From: JAAZBW01 sp035647855 | Lineage (GTDB): Bacteria > Actinomycetota > Actinomycetes > Actinomycetales > Actinomycetaceae | Direction of reading: 5' to 3' | DNA length: 64,000 nucleotides | Assembly (NCBI GenBank): GCA_035647855.1 | Contig: DASRMP010000007.1 | Span: 9,643 to 73,642 of the forward strand | The notes under the pieces: generated by a model | Database searches by the model: none | What the model saw: only the letters and a program-made list of their open reading frames with translations | What the model was told of the DNA's origin: nothing | In this document: in pieces, positions 33,967 through 44,743 of the stretch | Layout of the letters: each line of letters starts with the position of its first letter | How positions within the stretch are numbered: position 1 is the first letter of the stretch | Translations under genes and position numbers: made by a program

Positions 33967-35522
33967 TCAGGCGCTGGTGGAACGGCGTCCCGCTGGCGGG
34001 GCGGCTCACGGCCGCAGTCGTCGGGCTGTTGTCCCTCGGTCTCATCGCCGGCACCACGGCCATGGTGGTCTTCCTTCAGAGCCGGCTCGTGGACCAGGTC
34101 GACGACCAGCTCACCACGACCGCCGAGACAATCAGCAGCGTCGTTCTCGAGCGACTCGCCCGCGACGACGCCGAATCTCGCCTGCTGCCCACCGACCACT
34201 ACCTGCTCATCAGAGACGTCAACTACGGCCAGGTCGAGTGGGTGGCGGACTCGACCCTCGCGACGTTCGGCCGCCCCGATCTGACCAACTACGAGTTCCC
34301 GCTCGCCACGCGTGACAACCAGCAACCCGCGACCGTGCCCAACCGCGACGACGGCGCCCCCTGGCGCGTCATCACGATCGCCACACGCGCCTCGATATCG
34401 CCGGTTCCGACCGGGACCATGACGATCGCCCTCCCGCTCCAGACCGTCGACAGCACACTCGCCCAGTTCCTCCAGCGTGTCCTGCTGGTCGACCTGCTCG
34501 TCATCGCCCTCGGCGCGCTGATCGGAACCATCGCTGTCACGCGGTCCATGAGACCGCTGCGGGAGATCGAGGAGGTGGCAGGCCGGATCGCCGCCGGGGA
34601 TCTTACGCAACGCGTGCCTCAGACGCTGCCGCCGAGCACCGAGGTCGGGTCGCTCGCCAGTTCCCTCAACATCATGCTCACCCAGATCGAACGCGCCTTC
34701 GCGCACCGGAAGGCCTCCGAGCGCCGCATGCGCCGCTTCGTCTCCGACGCGTCCCACGAGTTGCGCACGCCGCTCGCCACCGTCCGCGGATACGGCGAGC
34801 TCTTCCGGCTGGGTGGCATTCCCGACGACCAACTGCCTCACGCGATGGGCCGCATCGAATCCGAGGCGACTCGCATGTCGGGACTCGTGAACGACCTGCT
34901 CACTCTCGCTCGGCTCGACGAGGAACGGGCCATGAGCTTCGGCGAGGTGGACCTCGTCGTTCTCGCCGGAGACGCCGCCGCGGATCTCCGCGCCCTCGAT
35001 CGGACCCGGCGCGTCGCCGTCGTCGGACTCGCCTCGGAGCACCTCGAACCCGTGATCGCATGGGCGGACACGGACCAGCTGAGGCAGGTGTTCACAAACC
35101 TCGTCGGCAACGTCGTGCAACACACGCCCGCGGGGACATCGGTCGAGCTCGCGGTGGGGCTCGAGCATGGGAGGGCCGTCGTCGAGGTCCGGGACCACGG
35201 GCCCGGCGTGCCGGCGATCGACCTCCACAAGGTGTTCGGCCGTTTCTACCGGGTCGACGTCTCCCGCTCACGCGATTCCGGCGGGACGGGGCTCGGCCTC
35301 GCGATCGTGGCCGCGATCGTCGCGGCGCACTCGGGAGAGACGCAGGCCCTTGTCACTCCCGGCGGCGGGCTCACGGTCCGGGTTTCGCTACCCACTCCCC
35401 CACCTGAGGAAGCACGAAAGGGCGCGGGCTCGGCACAGGGGCGCCGTTCTGGCGTCAGACTGGGGCGGAATGCAACGCGGGCACCACACGTTGGCGGCAC
35501 AGGCGATGCGGCCGTAGAGTGA
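33963..35522 (+). CDS. HAMP sensor histidine kinase (PhoR-like)
   Basis: A 519-residue kinase. TM1 (about 14-36), an extracellular sensor (about 40-155) and TM2 (about 168-190) are followed by HAMP (about 190-245). HisKA carries the H-box RFVSDASHELRTPLATVRGY. HATPase_c shows the N-box QVFTNLVGNVVQHT, G1 DHGPGVP, FGRFYRVD and G2 GGTGLGLAIV. A basic tail of 45 residues follows. It starts at GTG 33963 within the regulator stop (GTGA overlap), so the pair is co-translated. Confidence 0.94.
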   Translation: MIRRWWNGVPLAGRLTAAVVGLLSLGLIAGTTAMVVFLQSRLVDQVDDQLTTTAETISSVVLERLARDDAESRLLPTDHYLLIRDVNYGQVEWVADSTLATFGRPDLTNYEFPLATRDNQQPATVPNRDDGAPWRVITIATRASISPVPTGTMTIALPLQTVDSTLAQFLQRVLLVDLLVIALGALIGTIAVTRSMRPLREIEEVAGRIAAGDLTQRVPQTLPPSTEVGSLASSLNIMLTQIERAFAHRKASERRMRRFVSDASHELRTPLATVRGYGELFRLGGIPDDQLPHAMGRIESEATRMSGLVNDLLTLARLDEERAMSFGEVDLVVLAGDAAADLRALDRTRRVAVVGLASEHLEPVIAWADTDQLRQVFTNLVGNVVQHTPAGTSVELAVGLEHGRAVVEVRDHGPGVPAIDLHKVFGRFYRVDVSRSRDSGGTGLGLAIVAAIVAAHSGETQALVTPGGGLTVRVSLPTPPPEEARKGAGSAQGRRSGVRLGRNATRAPHVGGTGDAAVE

Positions 35523-35558
35523 GCGGGTTCCTCACGGTTCGAAGGATGTGTCTTTCTT

Positions 35559-36707
35559 ATGGCTCCTGCCGGAGTACCGGAATGGCTGGTGCCCGCGTTC
35601 GTCAGAAGCGTCGCCGCCATCGGCGCCACCGCTCCTCGTGACATGCTCGAGGAGGAAGGCTCCTCTCTCATCGAACGCTGGTCGACCGTGGACCGCTGCC
35701 ACCACGGCGTCTCTCACCTGGTCGCAGTGCTCGAACGGGTGGACACGCTCGCACAGGAGACGCACCATCCCAATCTCGTTCGCATCGCCGCCTGGTATCA
35801 CGGCGCAGTCTTCGACTCCACCATGCACTCGCGGCATCGGCGTGCAGCCGGTGAGAACAAGCCCGATTCCGCGGCATTGGCGCGCCACCGTTTGACCCGC
35901 CTCGGAGTCCCCGAGACAACCGTCGAGCGCGTCCACGACCTGATCATGAACCTGGTTCGCCACGACCCCCACCCCGCCGATGCGGACGCCGCCGCGCTCT
36001 GCGACGCCCATCTCGGCACGCTCGCCGTCGAGCCGCAGAAGTACAAGGCCTACCGCATCAGAGTGCGCGAGGAGTACGCCCACGTCCCCGCCCGTGATTT
36101 CGTCGAATCCCGCATCGCGATCATCACGAAGCTGCTGGCACGGCGCCAGCTTTTCATCAGCCCGATGGCGTCCTCGTGGGAGCAGCCGGCGCGGCAGAAC
36201 TTCGAGGCCGAACTCGTTCTCCTCCGCAACGAACTCGCCACGCTGCCGCCACGCGCCGAGGGCGACCAACCCATCGAGGAAGTGCCCGTCCCTGCCCCGC
36301 TGCGGCCCTCCACGGTCGACGACGATATCTCGCGCACCGACCAGGAGAGCGTCCGTGCACCCACCGAGAAGTACGCGGGCGAGGACGTCCCCACACCCGT
36401 CGCGGTCACGCCCGCGCAGCGCGCGACAGTTCCCGACGACGACGGAGATCCTGCCGAGGTGATCGGGCTGCCGTTCGACGAACAGGCCACGGCGCCGACC
36501 CCGGCGGAACCCGCCCAGAAGGTTTCCGGCATCGAGCAGGCACCGATCGAGCCTTCGGACCTGCCGCGCCGCATCCGGATCGCTGACGCGGCCGCGGCCG
36601 CCGACAACGACCGCAAGAACGCGAAGAGCGTTCGCGCTCGTCCGTCCACACCACGCCGCGACGATCCGGATGTCACAGGTTCACTCTTCCGTCCCATCGA
36701 CCCGTAG
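35559..36707 (+). CDS. HD-superfamily protein with disordered tail
   Basis: A 382-residue protein. The first 200 residues match the predicted metal-dependent HD family (COG4339-like): a HHGVSHLVAVLERVD segment, AAWYHGAVFD and HDLIMNLVRHD. In AAWYHGAVFD the usual HD pair reads His-Gly, so one metal ligand is altered; phosphohydrolase activity should not be assumed. Residues about 215-382 are Pro/Asp/Glu/Arg-rich and probably disordered. It follows the kinase by 36 nt on the same strand. The function is unknown. Confidence 0.8.
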   Translation: MAPAGVPEWLVPAFVRSVAAIGATAPRDMLEEEGSSLIERWSTVDRCHHGVSHLVAVLERVDTLAQETHHPNLVRIAAWYHGAVFDSTMHSRHRRAAGENKPDSAALARHRLTRLGVPETTVERVHDLIMNLVRHDPHPADADAAALCDAHLGTLAVEPQKYKAYRIRVREEYAHVPARDFVESRIAIITKLLARRQLFISPMASSWEQPARQNFEAELVLLRNELATLPPRAEGDQPIEEVPVPAPLRPSTVDDDISRTDQESVRAPTEKYAGEDVPTPVAVTPAQRATVPDDDGDPAEVIGLPFDEQATAPTPAEPAQKVSGIEQAPIEPSDLPRRIRIADAAAAADNDRKNAKSVRARPSTPRRDDPDVTGSLFRPIDP

Positions 36708-36760
36708 GCCGGCGCGTAGCGTCCGTTCCATCGGTCAACGGTCAACGGAAGGAAACGGAC

Positions 36761-37048
36761 ATGAAGTACTCGGTCGACTCCGCCGCGGTGGCGCTCGCAG
36801 CAACCCGCGCACGGGCCACGAGCGCCGCCATCCACTCGGAGGTCACGGCGATGATGGCGCACCTGCTCGCCCTCCAGTCGAGCTGGACCGGCAGCGCCTC
36901 GATCGCATTCGATGAGCTCGCCCGCCGCTGGCAGCTGGTCCAGGTGCAGGTCGAGACGAGTCTCGACCAGATCTCGGTAGCGCTGGACTCCGCCGCCGCG
37001 ACCTATGCGGAGACGGAGTCCGCCGCCGCGCGCATGTTCGCGGCGTGA
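36761..37048 (+). CDS. WXG100-family (ESAT-6-like) small protein
   Basis: This 95-residue helical protein has the Trp-X-Gly turn SSWTGSAS (W at about residue 42) between two predicted helices. It is Ala-rich, as for WXG100 type VII secretion substrates. The length is exact for the family. ATG 36761 follows GGAAGGAAACGG. No EccC, EccD or partner WXG gene is near, so its secretion system, if any, is elsewhere. It ends 5 nt before a strong hairpin. Confidence 0.85.
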   Translation: MKYSVDSAAVALAATRARATSAAIHSEVTAMMAHLLALQSSWTGSASIAFDELARRWQLVQVQVETSLDQISVALDSAAATYAETESAAARMFAA

Positions 37049-37053
37049 GACGG

Positions 37054-37086
37054 CAGGTGGGGCGGTCCGTGACGGACCGCCCCACC
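37054..37086. terminator. Bidirectional terminator between WXG100 and groEL
   Basis: AGGTGGGGCGGTCCGT (37054-37069) pairs with 37071-37086 in a 16-bp inverted repeat, with an effective loop of 3-5 nt. It lies between the stops of two convergent genes. Confidence 0.85.
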
Positions 37087-37106
37087 TGATGGTGATCGCT
37101 ATTCGA

Positions 37107-38729
<1,623 letters not shown>

Positions 38730-38844
38730 GCTTCTAACCTGTCCTTTATGGATCGGGGTTGGCTCGCGGTGCCCGCGACGGACGATCCTGAACTGGCACG
38801 TTCCGTTCCCGCACCGCCCAGAATCTCACCGGCGAACCAGTGGA

Positions 38845-38871
38845 TTATCACTCTCACCTGGAGAGTGCCAA
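38845..38871. promoter_or_regulatory. CIRCE-like HrcA operator 1
   Basis: Left arm TTATCACTC, 9-nt spacer, right arm GAGTGCCAA. The layout and arms match CIRCE (TTAGCACTC-N9-GAGTGCTAA) with few changes. Confidence 0.8.
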
Positions 38872-38878
38872 CTCGATC

Positions 38879-38905
38879 TTGGCACTCTGACCCTCCGAGT
38901 GCAAG
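38879..38905. promoter_or_regulatory. CIRCE-like HrcA operator 2
   Basis: Left arm TTGGCACTC, 9-nt spacer, right arm GAGTGCAAG. It is spaced 34 bp from the first element. The facing inner arms of the two elements also make a perfect AGAGTGCCA-N9-TGGCACTCT dyad. Confidence 0.85.
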
Positions 38906-38951
38906 GCGCGCCGGCGCGTGGGACGCCGGTCTCCGCCAACCGCGAAACCAC

Positions 38952-39548
38952 CTACTCCTGGAAGTCACCCCGGATGACAATTGCGATCGAATCCGTGGCG
39001 CTCGCCAGCTCGACACGCTCGGCGATACCGAGCGAATCGCCGATAAGGGCGACGGCGTCAGCGAGTTCCGCGTTGTTGTAGAAAATGGTCGACACCACGG
39101 GCTGGGCCTGGTTGTAATCGGCGGCCTCGGTGTTGGTGAAGCCGAGTTCGGCGATTCGCTCGGCCGTCCGCCCGGCGATACCTGTGACGCGCGAGCCGTT
39201 GAGGACGACCACGGAAGCGTCAAAAGCGACCTGAGGTTCCGGCAAGGCCTCCTCTGCCTGGCCTTCCTCGCCCTCGGCACCTTCCGCCTCTGCCGGGGCG
39301 CCGGCGCCGATCTCCTCGCCCGGCACGGCGGTATCGGAGACGGCAGTCTCGGTGGCGGCCGGAGGTGCCTCACCGGCCGAGTCGCGGTTCAGTGCCTGAA
39401 TGAAGCCCCACGCCAGCAGCGGTCCGAGAATGAGGGCGGCGACGAGGGGAAGGAACTTCTTCCACGGTGGCTCAGCAGGCCGGTGAACGCCCTTGGGCTC
39501 ACGCGACTTGGCCGCCTTGTCGAACTCATCCTCAGGAAACGGCGTCAT
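38952..39548 (-). CDS. LytR_C-domain membrane protein
   Basis: A 198-residue protein. A basic cytoplasmic N-terminus (about 1-31), one membrane segment (about 32-52) and an acidic Glu/Ala/Pro linker (about 55-105) precede a C-terminal LytR_C domain (about 108-198). That domain contains VVVLNGSRVTGIAGRTAE and AADYNQAQPVVSTIFY. The family is associated with cell-envelope proteins; the function is not established. It lies 17 nt downstream of the DUF3263 gene on the same strand, probably as one operon. Confidence 0.88.
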   Translation of the reverse strand: MTPFPEDEFDKAAKSREPKGVHRPAEPPWKKFLPLVAALILGPLLAWGFIQALNRDSAGEAPPAATETAVSDTAVPGEEIGAGAPAEAEGAEGEEGQAEEALPEPQVAFDASVVVLNGSRVTGIAGRTAERIAELGFTNTEAADYNQAQPVVSTIFYNNAELADAVALIGDSLGIAERVELASATDSIAIVIRGDFQE

Positions 39549-39565
39549 GGCACAAAGGCTAAGGC

Positions 39566-39868
39566 CTACCGCAGATCTGCGGGGAGACGACGGGCCGACC
39601 GCTCCCGGTGCCGGGCTTCACGCAGCCGCCTCAGCCTCTTGACGAGCAGCGGTTCTGCCGCGAGCGCCGCGGGATTGTCGAGAAGAGCGTTGACGTGCTG
39701 GTAGTAGCGGGTGGCCGACATATCGAAGAGTTCGCGGATTGCCGTTTCTTTTGCGCCTGCGTACCGCCACCACTGCTTTTCGAAGCTGAGGATTCCGAAC
39801 TCGACCTCGCTAAGACCTTCCGGCTTCTCCCCGGGTGTGGGGATGAGATGCGCCAGTGCCTCGGACAT
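39566..39868 (-). CDS. DUF3263 protein
   Basis: A 100-residue actinobacterial DUF3263 protein with LSEVEFGILSFEKQWWRYAGAKE and a helix-turn-helix-like segment, IRELFDMSATRYYQHVNALLD. It looks DNA-binding. ATG 39868 is preceded by an excellent GGAGGA four bases upstream. The longer frame from 39880 would begin inside that ribosome site. It is co-oriented with the LytR_C gene, an arrangement usual in actinobacteria. Confidence 0.9.
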   Translation of the reverse strand: MSEALAHLIPTPGEKPEGLSEVEFGILSFEKQWWRYAGAKETAIRELFDMSATRYYQHVNALLDNPAALAAEPLLVKRLRRLREARHRERSARRLPADLR

Positions 39869-40032
39869 CGGCTCCTCCAATCGACTCCGCCCAGTCTAGC
39901 GATTGAATCACACCGATGTCATTCACGCCTGGCTGCTTCTTCTCCATGGGCCCGCAGCTTGCTTCCCGTGGTCCGTCCGCTTCCGACTCGGGGCCTGTCC
40001 GCTGAGCCGACGCACGCAGATAGAGTCGTACC

Positions 40033-40704
40033 GTGCCTCTCACCAACGTCATGCATCCGTCCTGGGCGGCCGCAATGGCGCCGGTGGAGCATCAGATCCG
40101 CGATATGGGAACGATGCTCCGCCAGGAACTGACTGCAGGGAACGGGTACCTGCCCGCCGGCACGGACGTCTTCCGCGCATTCACGTACCCACTGGACGAG
40201 GTGAAGGTCCTGATCGTCGGGCAGGACCCGTATCCCACGCCTGGTCATCCGATGGGACTCTCGTTCTCCGTCCAGCCGCACGTGCACCCGCTCCCCCGTT
40301 CGCTGGAGAACATCTACCGCGAACTCCAGAACGACGTCGGCGCTGCCCGTCCGCCACACGGCGACCTCTCCCACTGGAGCAAGGAGGGCGTCATGCTGCT
40401 CAACCGTGTCCTCACCGTCCGTCCGGGCACCCCCGCATCGCACCGTAACCGCGGCTGGGAAGCGATCACAGATCACGCGATCTCAGTTCTGGTGCGGCGA
40501 GACTCGCCCCTCGTTGCAATCCTGTGGGGACGCGACGCCCAGTCCCTCTCAACCGCTCTCGGCCAGACTCCGATCATTGCCTCGGCGCACCCGTCGCCGC
40601 TCTCGGCATCGCGCGGCTTCTTCGGGTCCCGCCCCTTTTCGCGCGCGAACGCCGCACTGCTCGCCCAAGGCGCCACACCAGTCGAGTGGGAGATCCCCGC
40701 CTAG
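40033..40704 (+). CDS. ung: Uracil-DNA glycosylase, family 1
   Basis: A 223-residue enzyme that removes uracil from DNA in base-excision repair. Motif A GQDPYPTPGHPMGLSFS supplies the catalytic Asp. Motif B HPSPLSASRGFFGSRPFS supplies the catalytic His and the minor-groove loop. LLNRVLTVRPGTPASHRNRGWE completes the family core. It starts at GTG 40033. Divergent from DUF3263, convergent with the DAHP synthase gene 17 nt away. Confidence 0.97.
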   Translation: MPLTNVMHPSWAAAMAPVEHQIRDMGTMLRQELTAGNGYLPAGTDVFRAFTYPLDEVKVLIVGQDPYPTPGHPMGLSFSVQPHVHPLPRSLENIYRELQNDVGAARPPHGDLSHWSKEGVMLLNRVLTVRPGTPASHRNRGWEAITDHAISVLVRRDSPLVAILWGRDAQSLSTALGQTPIIASAHPSPLSASRGFFGSRPFSRANAALLAQGATPVEWEIPA

Positions 40705-40721
40705 CCTTGGGAAATGCGCGA

Positions 40722-42062
40722 TCAGTCGCGCAGCATCTCCGCCACCGCGAACGACATCTCGAGGGCCTGCTGGTGGTTCAGTCGCGGATCGACCACGGTC
40801 TCGTAGCGGTACGCAAGCCTCTCCTCATTGACCTCCTCGGCGCCACCGAGGACTTCGGTGACGTCGTCACCCGTGAGCTCGACGTGGAGGCCTCCGGGGT
40901 GAGTGCCCAACTGGTCGTGCACCTCGAAGAATCCCTTGACCTCGTCGAGGATTGCCTCGAACTGACGGGTCTTGTAGCCGTTGGTCTGGATCGTGTTCCC
41001 ATGCATCGGGTCGCACACCCAGACCACCGGGATTCCGGCATCGCGGACGGCCTCGATCAGCGGCGGCAGAAGTTCGCGGACCCGCGTGGAGCCCATGCGG
41101 CCGATGAAAGTCAACCGGCCGGGGACTCCGTCCGGATTGAGGCGCTCGGCGAGCGCCACTGCCTCCGCCGCCGTCGCCGCCGGACCCAACTTGACGCCGA
41201 GGGGGTTGCGCACGCGCGAGAGCAGGTCCACGTGACCGCCGTCGAGCTGCCGCGTACGCTCACCGATCCAGACGAAGTGCGCGGAAGTGTCGTACGGCAG
41301 TCCGGTGCGGGAGTCGATGCGGGTGAGGGCGCGCTCGTAGGCGAGCAGCAGCGCCTCGTGCGACGAGTACATGTCCACTGTCTTGATCGCGTCGAAGTCC
41401 ACGCCGGCAGCCCTCATGAAACGGATCGCGCGGTCGATCTCGGCCGCGAGCACTTCGAAGCGCGAGTATGCGGGGTTCCGGATGAAGCCCTTGTTCCACT
41501 CGTGGACATGGCGCAGGTCCGCGAATCCGCCGTAAGCGAAGGCGCGGATGAGGTTCAGCGCCGACGCCGAGTGATGGTAGGCGTGCACCAGCCGCTGCGG
41601 GTCCGGGGTCCGCGCCGCCTCGGTGAAGGCATGTGCGTTGACGGCGTCGCCGCGGTAGGAGGGCAACGTCACGCCGTCGATTGTCTCGGTGTCGGTGGAG
41701 CGCGGCTTGGCGTACTGCCCGGCCATGCGGCCCATCTTGACCACGGGAACGGAGGCACCGTAGGTCAGCACGGCTGCCATCTGCAGGATCGTCATGATCT
41801 TGCTGCGAATACGGTCCGCGGTGTTGTTGCTGAACGTCTCGGCGCAGTCGCCGCCCTGGAGCACGAACGCCTCGCCCCGATAGACGGCGGCAAGGTCGTC
41901 CACGAGTTTGTCGGCCTCACCGGCGAACACGAGCGGCGGGAGTTTGGACAACTCCGCCACGGCCGAGTCGACCGCCGCCTGATCGGGCCAGTTCGGTTGC
42001 TGCTCGTTGCGGAGAGAGCGCCAGTTTTCCAGACCCTCCAGTACCTCAGGTGTCGCATCCAT
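40722..42062 (-). CDS. Class II DAHP synthase
   Basis: A 446-residue first enzyme of the shikimate pathway (phosphoenolpyruvate + erythrose-4-phosphate). It is the plant/mycobacterial AroG (class II) type: FVLQGGDCAETF, PVVKMGRMAGQYAKPRS, YRGDAVN, the SSHEALLLAYERALTR segment, WIGERTRQLDG and CDPMHGNT. ATG 42062 has GAGAGGAGGG upstream. The much longer open frame to 42584 has no coding support. No other aro genes are near. Confidence 0.96.
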   Translation of the reverse strand: MDATPEVLEGLENWRSLRNEQQPNWPDQAAVDSAVAELSKLPPLVFAGEADKLVDDLAAVYRGEAFVLQGGDCAETFSNNTADRIRSKIMTILQMAAVLTYGASVPVVKMGRMAGQYAKPRSTDTETIDGVTLPSYRGDAVNAHAFTEAARTPDPQRLVHAYHHSASALNLIRAFAYGGFADLRHVHEWNKGFIRNPAYSRFEVLAAEIDRAIRFMRAAGVDFDAIKTVDMYSSHEALLLAYERALTRIDSRTGLPYDTSAHFVWIGERTRQLDGGHVDLLSRVRNPLGVKLGPAATAAEAVALAERLNPDGVPGRLTFIGRMGSTRVRELLPPLIEAVRDAGIPVVWVCDPMHGNTIQTNGYKTRQFEAILDEVKGFFEVHDQLGTHPGGLHVELTGDDVTEVLGGAEEVNEERLAYRYETVVDPRLNHQQALEMSFAVAEMLRD

Positions 42063-42202
42063 GGCCGCCCTCCTCTCAGGCCGATCGTGCTCCGGCCGCG
42101 GAACCGGGCCGGATGGGTGCCCACTATACGTCGTAGTCACGAAAGGCCAATTCCCTGTCCGGTGGCACGAATCCGGGGGCGCGAGTCCGGGCCAATCGGA
42201 AG

Positions 42203-44602
42203 TCAGCCGCTCCCCTCCCAGGTCGCCTCCGCGGGATCCGCACCGTCCCGCAGTCCGCGCCAGACCGGGTGACGCATCCGGCCTCCGGGGGTCAACTCCG
42301 AGTACTCGACCTCTCCCACCAGCGCCGGACGTGTCCATCGCGCATCGCGCCTGTCCTCGGCCGGTACGTCCACGGCGGGCGTCTTCCGCTCGATCCTCTC
42401 CAACTTTCCTTCCAGCTCTCGCAATTGGGCCTCGGAGAATCCACTCCCGACCCTGCCCGCATAAACCAGCCGCCCGTTCGCATCGTTCACTGCGACCAGC
42501 AGCGAGGCGACGTCTCGCGCCTCGGACGTCCGCCATCCGATCACGACCACTTCCTGCGCCGGGCGGTGCTTGATCTTGAGCCATGTCTTCGAGCGCCGGC
42601 CGGCCTGGTACGTCGAGTCGTTCCGTTTGGCGACGACGCCCTCGAGGCGCCGTTCCCGGCTCCTCCTGACGGCAGCGACGAGGTCCGTACCGAGGTCATC
42701 CGGGACGCGGACGCGCTCGCCGTCGTCGACCGCCTCGCGCAGCAGATCGCGGCGGTCGCCGTAGGGAGTGCGCTGGAGCCGCTGTTCCGTGCCGTCAATC
42801 GTGAGCGCGAGGATGTCGAAGAGCAGCAGATCGACCGGTGTCTCCTCCGAAAGCCGCGCGGCGTCGCGCGGATCGGCCCGCATGCGTGGCTGGAGGCGGG
42901 CGAAATCGGGCCGGTCGGCGGCGAATGCGACGATCTCGCCGTCAAGGACGGCGGCGTCGGCGTGGAGGAGGCCGGCGAGTTCCTGGGCTTCAGGATAGAG
43001 CCCGGTGATGTCACGGCCCGAGCGGCCGACGAGGCTCACCCGGCCCTCCGAGACCGCCACGATCGCGCGCACGCCGTCCCACTTGGCCTCGAACGTCCAC
43101 TCGCCGGCACGCAGGTCGTCCCCGACGTCGTCGAGGGTTGTCGTCGTCGCGAGCATGGGCTCGGGGAGTCCGGTGATGTCGACGTGGGCGGTGAGAACCG
43201 GTGATGACCTGCGCGGCCCACTGTCTCCTGGCTGGTCCTTCATGAGCTTGAGGAGCCAGTTGTCCTCGTCGCCCATTCCGGAGGTCTTGATGAGGGCGTA
43301 GCGCCGTGGCAGACCGCCGAGGCCTCCATCGGGGCGGCCGGTGAGGACGGCGATCACCTCGTTGTCGCGCCACTTCTCGGACTCGTAGGTGCCCGCGTCC
43401 CAGATCCGGACCTCCCCGGCGCCATACTCACCCTTCGGGATGGTGCCCTCGAAGCTGCCGTATTCCAGCGGGTGGTCCTCGACGCGCACGGCAAGGCGAT
43501 TCGCCTCCGGGTCGAGTGGCGGGCCCTTGGGGACTGCCCAGGAGACGAGGACGCCGTCGTGCTCGAGGCGGAAGTCCCAGTGCAGACTGCGGGCGTGGTG
43601 CTCCTGAATGACGAAACTGTTGCCGCCGTCCGCCCCAACCGACGGGGGCGCCGCGTCCTGCGGCACGGGCTCGGGCGTCTTGGAGGCATCCCGCATGGAC
43701 CGGTACTGCGCGAGACGGTCGATGCCTCCCCAGCCCTGCGAGGCGATGGGATCGATGCCGTCCTCGGCGCGTTCCAGGACCTCCTCGTACCGGAGCTGCC
43801 CGAGCCTCGGCTCGTCGAGTTCTTCCCACGTGCGAGGCGCGGCGACCCATGGCCGGCTCCGCCCGCGAAGCGAGTACGGGCAGACAGTGGTCTTCGCCGA
43901 GGAGTTCTGGCTCCAGTCGAGCAGCACCCTCCCCTCACGCAGGGCCTTCCTCTGCTGCGCGACGACGAGTTCCGGGAGTTCCGCTTCCAGCGACGCGGCG
44001 AGTTCTTTCGCGACGGCGGAGACCTCCTGCGACGTCGCGGTGCCGTCGAGAGCGGCGTAGAGGTGGATGCCCTTCGAGCCCGAGGTGACGGGAACCGCGT
44101 CGAGACCCATCCCGGCGAGGAGGTCGCGGCAGGCGTACGCCACCTCCACGCACTCGCGCAGGCCGGTGCCAGGGCCCGGGTCGAGATCGATGACCATGCG
44201 GTCCGGGTTGCGGACGCTTCCGCTCGGATCGACCCGCCACTGGGGTGTGTGGATCTCGAGCGCCGCGACCTGCGCGAACCAAGCGAGGACTGCCGGCTCG
44301 TTCGCGAGGGGATACACGTTGACGTGGTCGGAATGCTGAATACCGGTGCGCGGGATCCACTCGGGCGCCGAACTCTCGAGGTCCTTGCGGAAGAAGACCT
44401 TCCCCTCGACGCCGTCGACCCAGCGTTTGCGCGTCACGGGCCGCCATGCCGCCTGCGGGATGAGCACCGGTGCGATCTGCGTGTAGTAGGCCATGACATC
44501 TGCCTTGGTGGTCCCGGTCTCGGGATACAGGACTTTGCCGAGGTTCGTCACGGTGAGCACGCGGCCGTCGATCGTGACGCGCTGCTCCGCGCTGCGGGCC
44601 AT
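42203..44602 (-). CDS. ligD: Multifunctional DNA ligase LigD
   Basis: A 799-residue three-domain non-homologous end-joining enzyme in mycobacterial order. The polymerase/primase domain (about 1-290) carries DLDPGPG and the GSKGIHLY metal region. The 3'-phosphoesterase domain (about 330-480) has HHARSLHWDFRLEHDG. The ATP-dependent ligase domain (about 500-799) has nucleotidyl-acceptor Lys in EAKWDGVRAI and LKIKHRP. ATG 44602 follows GGGAGGAG. It is divergently transcribed from ku 141 nt away and forms a complete two-protein repair module with it. Confidence 0.96.
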   Translation of the reverse strand: MARSAEQRVTIDGRVLTVTNLGKVLYPETGTTKADVMAYYTQIAPVLIPQAAWRPVTRKRWVDGVEGKVFFRKDLESSAPEWIPRTGIQHSDHVNVYPLANEPAVLAWFAQVAALEIHTPQWRVDPSGSVRNPDRMVIDLDPGPGTGLRECVEVAYACRDLLAGMGLDAVPVTSGSKGIHLYAALDGTATSQEVSAVAKELAASLEAELPELVVAQQRKALREGRVLLDWSQNSSAKTTVCPYSLRGRSRPWVAAPRTWEELDEPRLGQLRYEEVLERAEDGIDPIASQGWGGIDRLAQYRSMRDASKTPEPVPQDAAPPSVGADGGNSFVIQEHHARSLHWDFRLEHDGVLVSWAVPKGPPLDPEANRLAVRVEDHPLEYGSFEGTIPKGEYGAGEVRIWDAGTYESEKWRDNEVIAVLTGRPDGGLGGLPRRYALIKTSGMGDEDNWLLKLMKDQPGDSGPRRSSPVLTAHVDITGLPEPMLATTTTLDDVGDDLRAGEWTFEAKWDGVRAIVAVSEGRVSLVGRSGRDITGLYPEAQELAGLLHADAAVLDGEIVAFAADRPDFARLQPRMRADPRDAARLSEETPVDLLLFDILALTIDGTEQRLQRTPYGDRRDLLREAVDDGERVRVPDDLGTDLVAAVRRSRERRLEGVVAKRNDSTYQAGRRSKTWLKIKHRPAQEVVVIGWRTSEARDVASLLVAVNDANGRLVYAGRVGSGFSEAQLRELEGKLERIERKTPAVDVPAEDRRDARWTRPALVGEVEYSELTPGGRMRHPVWRGLRDGADPAEATWEGSG

Positions 44603-44743
44603 CTGGGCGCTCCTCCCATTTTTCGAGTCTCTCCCCTCCATCCCACAGTGCCGCGCACTGGCGGGGTTCGCTACCGGAACGAAGTGCCACCAGATGCCGC
44701 GGGACGTCTCGCGCCCCGGATTGCTTTGTTCCACACTGGAAAG

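Noticed and set aside
40524..42272. 582-codon plus-strand frame opposite the DAHP synthase gene
   Set aside because: Complementary to a fully recognisable class II DAHP synthase; the product is Arg/His/Asp-rich without domains.
42062..42584. N-terminal extension of the DAHP synthase frame to 42584
   Set aside because: The extension has no homology-like features, overlaps the ligD 3' end and lacks a ribosome site; ATG 42062 has a strong one.
43472..44743. Long upstream part of the ku frame
   Set aside because: It is antisense to LigD; the Ku family start is at 44744.
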